From a bacterium (lineage in GTDB: Bacteria > Bacillota > Clostridia > Lachnospirales > Lachnospiraceae), in assembly GCA_030535455.1 (NCBI GenBank), contig JAUNJY010000020.1, forward strand, positions 1 through 64,000: DNA of 64,000 bases, read 5' to 3'. Under the pieces are notes generated by a model. It ran no database searches, was not told the origin of the DNA, and worked only from the letters and a program-made list of their open reading frames with translations. The number at the start of each line of letters is the position of its first letter. Positions within the stretch are counted from its first letter, which is position 1. A program made the position numbers and the translations under genes. Below are positions 8,275 through 17,460 of the stretch, in pieces.

Positions 8275-9131
8275 GGCGGATGCAGGTATTAGTAGGACGA
8301 AATATCACTCTTTTTCTGAAAAATAAGACCAATGTCTTGCTTTGTTTTTTCTCCATTGTAATTGTAATCGGATTATATGTAATTTTCTTGCGTGACTTTA
8401 TTTTACAATCCGTAGAGGAAACGGGCCTGCTGCTACAGTATGTGAAAGAGTTTACAGACCGCTTAATGGTTAGCGGACTATTGATTGTACTAAACATAAC
8501 GACATCCTTTGGAATTATGCAGCTAAATGTGTCGGATGCGGCAAATGGAGTGCAGAGAGATTATTTAGTGGCACCTGTATCAAAGTTTCAGTTACAAATT
8601 GGCTATTGGATCAGCAGCGTGCTTGTCTCCTTTTTCTTTACGCTGCTTACCATGGGAGGTGCAGAACTATATTTTATGGCCTCTTATGAAAATAGATTTC
8701 AGCTTACTGCCGCATTAAAAAGCATAGGCACTATATTTTTCTCCTCCTGCATGAACTCTGGACTGCTCCTTTTAATGGTTAAGTTTATGAAGGATACCAC
8801 ATCCTTTTCCACCTTTGGCAATCTATATGGCATGGTCTGCGGCTTTTTAGCAGGAACTTATCTTCCCTATGCCATGTATCCTGAGAAATTAAAAGGGATC
8901 TTATTTTATTTTCCACCAATGCAGTTAACAAGTATTATTCGACAGCTTTATTTATCCGTATTCCAAGAAGGCGGAAGTAAAGTGGGAGAGCAGCTTTATC
9001 AAGTCTATGGCGTAACATTGATCAAAGAGGGCACGTTAATTACCATGCGCGGACAATGGAGTTATCTTTTGCTGGCTCTTGCAGTAGTACTTTTAACTGT
9101 TAGAATTGAGAATAGGGAAGAACTTCTTTAG
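8271..9131 (+). CDS. ABC-2 type exporter permease
   Basis: 286-residue membrane partner of the ATPase at 7528. About six hydrophobic helices are seen (starting near 20, 65, 110, 160, 185 and 260). The layout and the late segment GFLAGTYLPYAMYPEKLKGILFYFPPMQ (quoted here only for its PPMQ end) resemble the ABC-2 permease signature before the last external loop. It overlaps the ATPase gene by four bases. The gap of 93 bases to the next gene contains no clear terminator. Confidence 0.8.
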   Translation: MRRMQVLVGRNITLFLKNKTNVLLCFFSIVIVIGLYVIFLRDFILQSVEETGLLLQYVKEFTDRLMVSGLLIVLNITTSFGIMQLNVSDAANGVQRDYLVAPVSKFQLQIGYWISSVLVSFFFTLLTMGGAELYFMASYENRFQLTAALKSIGTIFFSSCMNSGLLLLMVKFMKDTTSFSTFGNLYGMVCGFLAGTYLPYAMYPEKLKGILFYFPPMQLTSIIRQLYLSVFQEGGSKVGEQLYQVYGVTLIKEGTLITMRGQWSYLLLALAVVLLTVRIENREELL

Positions 9132-9224
9132 GCGTTTAATGAAATAGCCTAATATTTTATCATTTATAAATCCAAAATAATTTTATAGGTAGCAGGTAAA
9201 CACAAATTATAAGGAGATTATAAA

Positions 9225-10850
9225 ATGATAACGGATGAAAGCCAATTAGAAGAGTTCATTGAGCAGGCAAAAAATCTAAGTCCCTTTGAGTTAAAAGATG
9301 CCCTGATCAGGATGGCGAAAGCTACAGAGAAGTTGGGTGTATATACATTTCTTAATGCAGGGCGTGGAAATCCCAATTGGACAGCATCCACCCCAAGAGA
9401 GGCCTTTTTTACTTTGGGCCAGTTTGCAGTGGAGGAAACTAAGCGAGTAATGAAAGAGGGTGCCTTGGCAGGAATACCGCATAAGAAAGGAATTGCTGAA
9501 CGTTTCAGACAGTATGCCAAAGAAAATAGCAAGTTTCCGGGAATGGAACTGTTAAGGGACATTGTGGAGTATGGAATTAGGGAGCATCACTTTGTACCGG
9601 ATGACTGGGTGTATGAAATGGTAGATGGCATTATAGGAGATCATTATCCGATACCCGGCCGCATGCTTTTACACACCGAAAAAATTGTCTACAGCTACTT
9701 AATGAAAGAGATGAGTGGCAGGCTTCCTGATAAAAAAGAATATGACTTATTTGCAGTAGAAGGCGGGACGGCCGCCATGTGCTACATCTTTGATACGCTG
9801 ATTGCCAATCATTTGTTAAGAAAACGAGACCATATTGCACTGATGGTTCCCATCTTTACGCCTTACCTTGAGATACCTGAGTTAAGCCGCTACCATTTTC
9901 AGGTTACCTTTATCCACGCCAGCTGTGTAAATAGTGAGGGAAGGCATACCTGGCAGTATCCAAAAGAAGAGCTTGATAAGATCAAAGATACCGACATCAA
10001 GGCATTGTTTGTTGTAAATCCAAGCAATCCGCCATCGGTTGCCATTGATGCTTCCGTAATCTCATATATAAAAGAAATCATACAGGATAAAAATCCAGAG
10101 CTTATGATTATTACGGATGATGTGTATGGCACCTTTGCAGATGACTTTCAGTCTTTGATGACAGAGCTGCCAGCTCATACCATTGGCGTATATTCCTTTT
10201 CTAAGTATTTTGGTGTTACCGGCTGGCGATTAGGAGTGATTGCAGTACATCATGAAAATATCTTTCAGCATATGTTAGGAAAGCTTGCAACGGTAGATCG
10301 GGAAGAGGTCATCAGCCGCTATCAGAGCATTGTGGATGATCCAAGGCAGTTAAAGTTTATTGACCGCATTGTGGCGGACAGCAGGCAGGTAGCATTAAAT
10401 CATACGGCAGGACTGTCCACACCGCAACAGATCCAGATGATGATTTTCTCTGCATTTGCATTACTGGATGAAAATAATAGTTATAAGGAGCAAACAAAGG
10501 AGATTTGTAAGAGGCGCCTTAAACTGTTATATAATAAATTAGATCTTCCTCTGTATGTGCAAGACCACAGTACGGCTTACTATAGGCAGATTGACCTGTT
10601 GGTATGGGCAAGGGTGGCATATGGACAAGAGTTTGCAGAATATGTCATGACCCACTATAAACCATGGGATATGCTATATCGTCTTGCAAAAGAGTACGCC
10701 ATCGTTTTATTAAATGGAAATGGATTTAAAGGTCCAGACTGGTCGATCCGAATCTCATTGGCAAACCTGCCCGATGAAGCATATGAAAAAATCGGAGCCG
10801 CCATAAATGAAATTTTTTCAGGTTATGTGGAGAGCTGGAAAAACAGATAA
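9225..10850 (+). CDS. asdA: Aspartate 4-decarboxylase / aspartate aminotransferase (PLP enzyme)
   Basis: Fold-type I PLP enzyme of 541 residues, the usual length of L-aspartate beta-decarboxylase and longer than ordinary aspartate aminotransferases. The N-terminus has LNAGRGNPNW. FVVNPSNPPS lies near 265, and the PLP lysine is Lys327 in YSFSKYFGVTGWRLG. Known reaction: aspartate to alanine plus CO2, often coupled to aspartate-alanine exchange for proton motive force. No AspT exchanger gene is adjacent, so its physiological use is open. ATAAGGAG lies eight bases before the ATG. It is a single-gene unit closed by a bidirectional terminator. Confidence 0.85.
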   Translation: MITDESQLEEFIEQAKNLSPFELKDALIRMAKATEKLGVYTFLNAGRGNPNWTASTPREAFFTLGQFAVEETKRVMKEGALAGIPHKKGIAERFRQYAKENSKFPGMELLRDIVEYGIREHHFVPDDWVYEMVDGIIGDHYPIPGRMLLHTEKIVYSYLMKEMSGRLPDKKEYDLFAVEGGTAAMCYIFDTLIANHLLRKRDHIALMVPIFTPYLEIPELSRYHFQVTFIHASCVNSEGRHTWQYPKEELDKIKDTDIKALFVVNPSNPPSVAIDASVISYIKEIIQDKNPELMIITDDVYGTFADDFQSLMTELPAHTIGVYSFSKYFGVTGWRLGVIAVHHENIFQHMLGKLATVDREEVISRYQSIVDDPRQLKFIDRIVADSRQVALNHTAGLSTPQQIQMMIFSAFALLDENNSYKEQTKEICKRRLKLLYNKLDLPLYVQDHSTAYYRQIDLLVWARVAYGQEFAEYVMTHYKPWDMLYRLAKEYAIVLLNGNGFKGPDWSIRISLANLPDEAYEKIGAAINEIFSGYVESWKNR

Positions 10851-10853
10851 GCT

Positions 10854-10911
10854 AAAAAAAGCAGTTATTTGATTGAAGCCACAGGATTTCAATTAGCTAG
10901 CTGCTTTTTTT
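10854..10911. terminator. Bidirectional terminator between convergent genes
   Basis: AAAAAAAGCAG pairs with CTGCTTTTTTT, with an inner TTGATTGAA/TTTCAATT stem. It can serve both asdA and the convergent flavoprotein gene. Confidence 0.85.
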
Positions 10912-10935
10912 GCTATTATAGAAACTTTTCAGAGC

Positions 10936-12777
10936 TTATTTTATAATCTTAAGGATTAGTTCCTGTATTGGAACTTGGTGACTGGAATTCTTGCTAATAC
11001 AAGTATGCTCACATGCTTTCTCGGTACAATCCTTACATGCATGGATCATGGAAGAGGTAAGCTGCTTCTTGGCACCCACTAAGTTACCCACAGCCAGACG
11101 ACGGGTAATCTGGTTAATTGGTATATTTACCGGACAGGCTTTTGAGCAGGCAGGAGCTTCACAGAACTGACAGTTCCTAGCCTGGGTTGCTAGCGTATTT
11201 GTAAATGGATTGGAACTGATGGTGAGATCCCCTTTTGGATAAGGAGGAGCAACAACGGTCACATAGTTTTTTGCACCATCTGCTTCCACATATTCAGGCA
11301 GACCCTCTTCTCGCAAGGCAATATTTGCAGCAGCAATGCCAGAAACCGTAACGGCAGGGGTGCCTGTTCCCATGACTGTCCCCTCACCACAACAGTAGAG
11401 TCCATTAATATCCGTCTTAGTGTGCTGCCGCTTTAACATATGCTGGCCAAGCTGCTGCTTAGGACCGGCAACTGCACCATGATATTTCATAACGTATCGT
11501 TCTAAAGAGCTAGGAGTGGCAAGTTCTTGATATAAAATATTTCTTCGGAACATAGGAAATCGCTTTTCAATCAACTGCAGTATGCGCTCCTGTTCCTTCT
11601 TCTTTACCCGTTCATAGGCTTCAGAATGGTAGTAGAAAGAGTTGCTTCCAGGCCAGTTTCGAAAACTTGGACCAATTGCAACCACAACATGCTGATCCGG
11701 CGGACAAAGGGTAGTGTCGTCCTTGCTTAACAAGTAGAGTGTCACTTCACTTTCTTCAAGCTTTGTCTTTCCTGTGATGAGCATTTCAATTGGATAGGCA
11801 GACTCAGGGATTGCTTCCCGCCGTACTAATGCAAAATAAACGACAGAACCGTAGGTCGGCTCCATTGGCCGCTTCATTGGCATATGTAATAAGTCCTCAT
11901 AGAGACTCCATACATTGCCGCTATAAATGACTTGTTTTGCATAAAAGGTTCTTCCGTCTTCTAAGGCAATGCCGGAAACGGTGTTATTATTGATAAAAAG
12001 CTTAGTCACTTTGGCATTATAGTAGCAGTCACCCTTATGTTCTTCAATAACTTTCTCCAAAGTTCCAGTAAGCATAAGAGAGGAGCCGGCAGGATAGTAG
12101 CTGCCACCTTTATGGTTATCGATAAACATGACTGCACCAAGTACGGCAGGAGCCTCAGCAACCGTTGCATAGCAGTAGGTGGAAGTAAGCTTGTCAAAAA
12201 AATAAAGAATTTCTTTTCCTTTCATATATTTCTTCAGCAGTTTCTTCACACTGACATTCATAAGGCTTAAGAATTTTAGATATCCTCTAGGATGCTCTTT
12301 AAACTGTTTGGCACCTTGTTCTTTTGGCAGGACATCCGGAGATTGAAAGACAGGCGTCGTCTGGATCACTTCTTCGTACAGATGCTCCATATCATGATAG
12401 AAGCGTTCGATCCCTTTTTTCTCCTCTGGGAAAATCATGCTTAATTCCTTTACAAATTCGTCCACGCTTTCAGGAAATACGATTTGCTGATTTCCATATT
12501 GGATGGCATAAAGTTCTTTATGGTGGATCATAGTTATCGGTGTATGGAGGGCATTGAATACATAGCGATGAGGATTAAACCCACTTTCACCAAAACCATA
12601 GAACATTGCTGCTCCTTGCTCGAAGGTTACGCCATTCCGCTTGAATATACCGCATGAGCCTCCTGGCTTATTCTGTGCATCAAACAGGGCAACTTTTCGG
12701 TTCTTATTGGACAATAACGCAGCAGCAGTCAGTCCACTGATGCCAGCGCCAATTATAATTACGTCATAGGTGTCCAT
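10936..12777 (-). CDS. CrtI/phytoene-desaturase-like FAD oxidoreductase with C-terminal Fe-S domain
   Basis: 613-residue flavoprotein. The start is the ATG at 12777 because AAGGAGG lies eight bases before it; an ATG nine codons earlier precedes that ribosome binding site. The FAD-binding motif IIIGAGISGL is at about 6-15, followed by LFDAQNKPGGSCG. The middle resembles carotenoid isomerase/phytoene desaturase-like NAD(P)/FAD proteins. The last 90 residues hold two Cys clusters, CQFCEAPACSKACP and CKDCTEKACEHTC, like the Fe-S domain of GltD/NfnB-type oxidoreductases. This suggests electron transfer from flavin to Fe-S clusters. Substrate unknown. It is divergent from the NifX-like/Mrp pair. 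Confidence 0.75.
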   Translation of the reverse strand: MDTYDVIIIGAGISGLTAAALLSNKNRKVALFDAQNKPGGSCGIFKRNGVTFEQGAAMFYGFGESGFNPHRYVFNALHTPITMIHHKELYAIQYGNQQIVFPESVDEFVKELSMIFPEEKKGIERFYHDMEHLYEEVIQTTPVFQSPDVLPKEQGAKQFKEHPRGYLKFLSLMNVSVKKLLKKYMKGKEILYFFDKLTSTYCYATVAEAPAVLGAVMFIDNHKGGSYYPAGSSLMLTGTLEKVIEEHKGDCYYNAKVTKLFINNNTVSGIALEDGRTFYAKQVIYSGNVWSLYEDLLHMPMKRPMEPTYGSVVYFALVRREAIPESAYPIEMLITGKTKLEESEVTLYLLSKDDTTLCPPDQHVVVAIGPSFRNWPGSNSFYYHSEAYERVKKKEQERILQLIEKRFPMFRRNILYQELATPSSLERYVMKYHGAVAGPKQQLGQHMLKRQHTKTDINGLYCCGEGTVMGTGTPAVTVSGIAAANIALREEGLPEYVEADGAKNYVTVVAPPYPKGDLTISSNPFTNTLATQARNCQFCEAPACSKACPVNIPINQITRRLAVGNLVGAKKQLTSSMIHACKDCTEKACEHTCISKNSSHQVPIQELILKIIK

Positions 12778-12857
12778 TGTAGGGGCCTCCTTATATTTAG
12801 TCATGATATCATTCTATGTGGAATGGGAGGGGTGGTATGACTTCTTCTTAAAGAGCC

Positions 12858-12885
12858 TTGACACCTCAAACTCAAGTGCTATAAT
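12858..12885 (+). promoter_or_regulatory. Sigma-A promoter for the DUF134-NifX/mrp operon
   Basis: TTGACA (12858-12863), a 16-bp spacer, TATAAT (12880-12885). Both boxes are perfect. AAAAAGGAG lies before the start codon at 12940. Confidence 0.85.
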
Positions 12886-12939
12886 AAGGTAAATGGCATA
12901 TGCCAGAAACTAAAAATATCCAAAAAAGGAGCCTAACCC

Positions 12940-13707
12940 ATGCCAAGACCAAGTAAAAGACGCCGTATCTGCACAGAACCGTCCTGTGACAGCTTTGGTC
13001 CTATCAAAGAAGATATTACTTCCCAATCCAAGATCGTCATGACGGTAGATGAATATGAAACCATCCGTCTAATCGATTTAGAAGGAATATCTCAGGAAGA
13101 ATGTGCAAAACGGATGAATGTAGCAAGGACTACAGCCCAGTCAATCTATAATAGTGCAAGAGTAAAGATTGCAGAATGTCTGGTCAATGGTCGTAAGCTT
13201 TTAATCGCTGGCGGAAATTATGAGATTTGTGATGGAAACGCAGCATGTTTTAGACATGGCAGGTGTCATTTCAAAACAGAAATAATAAAGTTAGAAGAGA
13301 AAAAGGAGAATATTATGAGAGTAGCAGTAACATTTGACAATGGACAGATTTTTCAACATTTTGGAAAGACAGAAGCATTTAAAATCTATGATGTAGAAGA
13401 TAAAAAGATTGTAAACAGCCAGGTTGTTGGAACAAACGGCAAAGGTCATGGCGCACTTGCAGGGTTCCTTACTGAAAATAAAGTAGATGTGGTAATCTGC
13501 GGTGGTATCGGCGGCGGTGCACAGGATGCTATGAAACAAGCAGGAATTAAGTTATATGGCGGTGTTTCCGGAGATACTGATGAAGCAGTAAATAATCTTT
13601 TAGAAGACAAATTAGTATTTGATGCAAATGTGGCATGCAGCGATCATCATCATGACCACCATCATGAAGGCGGATGCGGAGACCATGGCTGCGGTCACCA
13701 CGAATAA
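12940..13707 (+). CDS. DUF134 DNA-binding domain fused to NifX/NifB-like cofactor domain
   Basis: 255 residues. Residues 1-100 are DUF134: MPRPSKRRRI, then a sigma-factor-like helix-turn-helix with ISQEECAKRMNVARTTAQSIYN. Residues 126-235 are a dinitrogenase Fe-Mo cofactor-binding fold (MRVAVTFDNGQIFQHFGKTE, ICGGIGGGAQ). The tail is His/Cys-rich (HHHDHHHE, GCGDHGCGHHE), a likely metal site. An in-frame ATG at 13315, exactly at the domain border, has AAAAGGAG six bases upstream, so a separate NifX-like product may also be made. It lies 27 bases upstream of the Mrp gene. A role in Fe-S or metal cofactor handling is inferred; no nif genes are seen. Confidence 0.85.
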   Translation: MPRPSKRRRICTEPSCDSFGPIKEDITSQSKIVMTVDEYETIRLIDLEGISQEECAKRMNVARTTAQSIYNSARVKIAECLVNGRKLLIAGGNYEICDGNAACFRHGRCHFKTEIIKLEEKKENIMRVAVTFDNGQIFQHFGKTEAFKIYDVEDKKIVNSQVVGTNGKGHGALAGFLTENKVDVVICGGIGGGAQDAMKQAGIKLYGGVSGDTDEAVNNLLEDKLVFDANVACSDHHHDHHHEGGCGDHGCGHHE

Positions 13708-13734
13708 GGAATTTAAAATCAGGAGGCGTTTTAA

Positions 13735-14571
13735 ATGAGTGAAAGTTGTGATCACAATTGCTCGGGATGCAGTTCCGATTGTGAAGAGCGGACAAGTCCA
13801 AAGAGCTTTCAGGTAGAAATAAATCCATTATCCAGTGTGAAGAAAGTGATCGGCATTGTCAGTGGAAAAGGCGGAGTTGGAAAATCTTTAGTCACTTCCC
13901 TGCTTGCCGTTTCCATGCAGAGAAAAGGTTACCATGTAGGTATTCTTGATGCTGATATTACAGGTCCTTCTATTCCAAAAGCATTTGGAATGACAGGAAA
14001 GGCCATCAGTGATGAAACGTATATTTATCCAGCAGAGTCCCAGTCTGGCATCCATGTCATGTCGACCAATCTGTTGCTTGAAGAGGATACTCAGCCAGTC
14101 ATCTGGAGAGGACCAATCATTGCAGGGGCAGTAAAACAGTTCTGGACTGATGTTGTATGGGGCGATCTTGACTATATGTTTGTGGATATGCCTCCCGGAA
14201 CAGGAGATGTGGCGCTTACAGTATTTCAGTCCCTCCCTATTGATGGAATCGTAGTAGTGACCTCACCACAGGAACTGGTAGAGATGATTGTAGGAAAAGC
14301 AATCAACATGGCAGCGCAGATGAACGTACCGGTGCTGGGACTTGTTGAAAATATGTCGTATTTTGAATGTCCGAATTGTCATGCACGTCATGAGATCTTT
14401 GGAAAAAGCAATATTGAGGAATTTGCAAAAAAGCATGGAATTGATACTGTAATTAAGATACCAATTCAATCAAATCTGGCAGATCTATGTGATACAGGAC
14501 ATATTGAGAAGTTCTCCGGCGATTGGCTGGATAAGATGGCAGAAACGATTGTGCAGTTGCCCATAAAGTAA
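13735..14571 (+). CDS. Mrp/NBP35-family Fe-S carrier ATPase
   Basis: 278-residue P-loop ATPase that in its family binds and transfers Fe-S clusters. A Cys-rich N-terminus (CDHNCSGCSSDC) is followed by the deviant Walker A VSGKGGVGKS at about 42-51, DADITGPSIPKAFG near 65-80, VDMPPGTGD near 155, and the C-terminal CPNC motif (about 213-216) that bridges clusters in dimers. The N-terminal Cys set is a second possible cluster site, as in NBP35. GGAGG lies eight bases before the ATG. It is cotranscribed with the NifX-like gene. Confidence 0.9.
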   Translation: MSESCDHNCSGCSSDCEERTSPKSFQVEINPLSSVKKVIGIVSGKGGVGKSLVTSLLAVSMQRKGYHVGILDADITGPSIPKAFGMTGKAISDETYIYPAESQSGIHVMSTNLLLEEDTQPVIWRGPIIAGAVKQFWTDVVWGDLDYMFVDMPPGTGDVALTVFQSLPIDGIVVVTSPQELVEMIVGKAINMAAQMNVPVLGLVENMSYFECPNCHARHEIFGKSNIEEFAKKHGIDTVIKIPIQSNLADLCDTGHIEKFSGDWLDKMAETIVQLPIK

Positions 14572-14596
14572 TTATCATAAAATGTAAAAAAATAGG

Positions 14597-14625
14597 TTGA
14601 CGTTAACAATCTAAAGTGATAAAGT
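14597..14625 (+). promoter_or_regulatory. Promoter of the opp operon
   Basis: TTGACG (14597-14602), a 17-bp spacer and TAAAGT (14620-14625). The -10 matches four of six positions. Transcription would start about 17 bases before the hairpin at 14649. Confidence 0.5.
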
Positions 14626-14648
14626 AAATACAACAAGTACGAAGGAGT

Positions 14649-14677
14649 GCAGCAGTTAATTAACTGCTGCCTTTTTT
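14649..14677 (+). terminator. Terminator/attenuator hairpin before oppA
   Basis: A perfect 11-bp palindrome, stem GCAGCAGTTAA/TTAACTGCTGC, is followed by CTTTTTTG. It lies downstream of the only good promoter I see for oppA, so it may attenuate the opp operon as well as end mrp transcripts. Confidence 0.7.
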
Positions 14678-14743
14678 GTCTAAATACCCTATTACTTAAA
14701 TATATTAATAGAAGAGTAATAGAAGTGAAAAAGGAGGAAGATT

Positions 14744-16366
14744 ATGAAAAAAATCATTTCATTAGGGCTTTGCTTAGCCATGATTATGTCCATGATGGGA
14801 TGTTCTGGTTCATCAAGCAGCAATGGGAAGACATTTACATTTGCTTCAGAACTAGACATTAATACAATGGACTCCACAGTTTCCGATGATGGGATGTCAT
14901 TTAACGCAATGCATGCTGTTATTGATGGTTTGATGGGACTTGATAAAGATGGAAATATTGTCCCTGCAATTGCTGAAAGTTATAACTTAAGCGATGACAA
15001 ACTGGTATATACATATAAATTGAGGGATACAAAGTGGTCTAACGGCGACAAGGTTACCGCAGACGATTTTGTATATGCTTGGCAAAGAATTATTAAAAAT
15101 GCAGGAAATTATGCCTACATGCTTGGCAGTGATGGCGCAGCAATCGTTGGTGCTGATGCGCTGATGGAAAAACAGTCAAACGGCGAAACGCTTACTGATG
15201 CAGATTTAAACACATTAGGTATAAAGGCAATCGATGACACCACTCTGGAGGTAAAGGTAGAACGTCCATGTTCTTACTTTGATGAATTAATGACATTCCC
15301 TTGCTACTACCCAATCAACCGTAAGTTTGCGGAAGAAAAAGGTGACAAGTATGCTAAGGAAGCAAGCACAGTATTATCCAATGGTGCATTTAAGTTAACT
15401 AGCTGGGAGCTGGGAGCAAAAGCTGTATTTGAAAAAAATCCAGATTATTGGAATAAGGATGCAGTAAAGATTGATAAGCTGACCATGCTTCTTGTACAGG
15501 ATCCTAAGACAGCAGCAGCCAATTTCGACTCTAAGTATAACGATTTTGCAATTATAAATTCTTCTTTAGTAGATAAATATAAAAATAAGCCAGAATATAA
15601 GACTTATTCAGAAGGCTATTTATTCTACCTACAGTTGAATTTAAATAAAGATACCCTTGCAAATGCCAATATTCGTAAGGCACTTTCTCTTGCAATTGAC
15701 CGTACCGACTTTGCTGAGAATATCCTAAAGGATGGTTCTAAGGAAGCAGACGGATTTGTACCAACAGGCTTATGCTTAAACGATGGTACAGATTTTAGAT
15801 CAAAAGCAAAGGATTTTACTTCCTATGACTTAACAAAAGCACAGGAAGCATTAGATGCCGGATTAAAAGAACTTGGAAAAGACTCAATTAATATCCAGTT
15901 ATTATATGGTACTGATGAGTCTCCAATGGATCAGATGGCTACTTATTTACAAAATGCATTCTCTAAATTAAAAGGCTTAAATATCGAAATGGTAGCAACA
16001 ACAAAGAAAGACAGAATTTACAATAAGCAAAAAAATCGTGAATTTGAAGTTGCCCTTACTCGTTGGGGACCTGATTATGGCGATGCAACAACTTACCTTA
16101 ACCTTATGCTTGATGGAAATGCCAATAACTATGGTGATTATAAGAGTGATGCTTATATGAGCAAGATGGATGGAGTGAAGGAAACATCCGATATGAGCAA
16201 ACGTTTTGATCAGATGATCGAAGCTGAAGAGATTGTGATGAATGATTATGGAGTAATTCCTGTATTTGAAAAAGGTTCTTCCGTATTGATTCGTACCAAT
16301 GTAAAGAACTTAGTTCATCGTCCAGTTGGTGTTCCTTATACATTTAATTATGTAGAAGTTGAGTAA
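14744..16366 (+). CDS. oppA: Oligopeptide ABC transporter substrate-binding lipoprotein
   Basis: 540-residue family 5 solute-binding protein. It has a lipoprotein signal peptide, a hydrophobic stretch ending MSMMGC with Cys20 as the lipid anchor, then a Ser-rich linker. The SBP_bac_5 pattern follows: TKWSNGDKVTADDFVYAWQR near 95-115, NIRKALSLAIDR near 310. Length is usual for OppA. AAGGAGG precedes the ATG. It is the first gene of oppABCDF, and its peptide specificity cannot be read. Confidence 0.9.
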   Translation: MKKIISLGLCLAMIMSMMGCSGSSSSNGKTFTFASELDINTMDSTVSDDGMSFNAMHAVIDGLMGLDKDGNIVPAIAESYNLSDDKLVYTYKLRDTKWSNGDKVTADDFVYAWQRIIKNAGNYAYMLGSDGAAIVGADALMEKQSNGETLTDADLNTLGIKAIDDTTLEVKVERPCSYFDELMTFPCYYPINRKFAEEKGDKYAKEASTVLSNGAFKLTSWELGAKAVFEKNPDYWNKDAVKIDKLTMLLVQDPKTAAANFDSKYNDFAIINSSLVDKYKNKPEYKTYSEGYLFYLQLNLNKDTLANANIRKALSLAIDRTDFAENILKDGSKEADGFVPTGLCLNDGTDFRSKAKDFTSYDLTKAQEALDAGLKELGKDSINIQLLYGTDESPMDQMATYLQNAFSKLKGLNIEMVATTKKDRIYNKQKNREFEVALTRWGPDYGDATTYLNLMLDGNANNYGDYKSDAYMSKMDGVKETSDMSKRFDQMIEAEEIVMNDYGVIPVFEKGSSVLIRTNVKNLVHRPVGVPYTFNYVEVE

Positions 16367-16418
16367 TACATACATAACGATAATAAAACTGAATAAGAAC
16401 TGACTTGTGGCTAATGCA

Positions 16419-16461
16419 GAAATACCTGTGGCAGGGGAAACTTTTGTCACAGGTATTTTTG
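16419..16461 (+). terminator. Hairpin between oppA and oppB
   Basis: AAATACCTGTG pairs with CACAGGTATTT and is followed by TT then GTACC, so only a short T tract. Probably a partial terminator or 3'-end stabiliser that makes oppA mRNA more abundant than the permease genes, as often seen in binding-protein operons. Confidence 0.65.
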
Positions 16462-16513
16462 TACCATAAGTATAAATAGGACTGTATTTTTTTAAAACGA
16501 GAGGAGAGAAACT

Positions 16514-17458
16514 ATGGATAAATCAATGTTTCGGTATATTGGAAGACGAATTATTATTTCTATAATGACGTTATTCATTATACTGACTGTATTATTCGTG
16601 ATGGTCAAATGTCTTCCAGGTACACCGTTTAATGATGAGAAACTATCAGAGGGACAAAGAGCAATCATAATGGCAAAGTATGGACTGGACAAACCAGTAC
16701 TGGTTCAATATGCAACTTACATTAAAAACATGGTGACTGGAGATTTTGGAATTTCTTATGCACTCTATAAGGATCTTCCTGTTTCCATGCTTGTAATCGA
16801 TGCAGCAAAGATTTCTTTTGTCCTTGGTATCGCAGCAGTTATTTTTGGCGCCATCATTGGGATGTTGCTTGGTATTGTGGCAGCGTTACATCAAAATCAT
16901 TTCTGGGATACGTTTGCTACTATAATTTCCGTACTTGGGGTAGCAATCCCATCATTTGTATTTGCATTGCTCTTACTGATTGTCTTAGGAGTGGATCTTC
17001 AGATCTTGCCGACGACCTATAACAGTGAACATCGTTTTATGACCAGCATCATACCTGTGCTTGCACTTTCTATGTCGGTAATTGCCAATGTTGCAAGGTT
17101 TACAAGGACAGAGATGATCTCAGTCTTAAATAGTGAGTATATCGAGCTTGTAAAAGCAAAAGGACTAAGCAGGAGAAAAATCATTCGTAGCCATTGTCTG
17201 AGAAATTCACTTATTCCTGTTATCACCATCCTTGGTCCAATTTTGGTCAATTTAATGACAGGTACCATGGTTGTGGAACAGATTTGTGGTATTCCGGGCT
17301 TAGGCAAATTATTAATTAACAGTATTCGTGCAAATGATTATAATATCATTCTTGCATGTTCCTTTCTCTACAGTTTGATGTACGTGGTCATGATGTTAAT
17401 CATCGATATTGCCTATGGCATCATTGATCCTAGAATTCGTTTGGCAAAGGAGGAATAG
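16514..17458 (+). CDS. oppB: Oligopeptide ABC transporter permease
   Basis: 314-residue inner permease. Six hydrophobic helices; N-terminal MFRYIGRRI typical of OppB/DppB; YGLDKPVLVQYATYI in the first external loop; EAA-loop region with YIELVKAKGLSRRKIIRSHCLRN (motif near 210-225). Follows oppA after 147 bases and precedes oppC by two bases. Confidence 0.9.
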   Translation: MDKSMFRYIGRRIIISIMTLFIILTVLFVMVKCLPGTPFNDEKLSEGQRAIIMAKYGLDKPVLVQYATYIKNMVTGDFGISYALYKDLPVSMLVIDAAKISFVLGIAAVIFGAIIGMLLGIVAALHQNHFWDTFATIISVLGVAIPSFVFALLLLIVLGVDLQILPTTYNSEHRFMTSIIPVLALSMSVIANVARFTRTEMISVLNSEYIELVKAKGLSRRKIIRSHCLRNSLIPVITILGPILVNLMTGTMVVEQICGIPGLGKLLINSIRANDYNIILACSFLYSLMYVVMMLIIDIAYGIIDPRIRLAKEE

Positions 17459-17460
17459 CA

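Noticed and set aside
13315..13707. Separate NifX-like gene instead of a fusion
   Set aside because: The frame is continuous from 12940 with a perfect promoter and start; the internal start is reported only as a possible second product.
14647..14862. 71-residue frame covering the opp leader
   Set aside because: It spans a terminator and the ribosome binding site and signal peptide of oppA in another frame.
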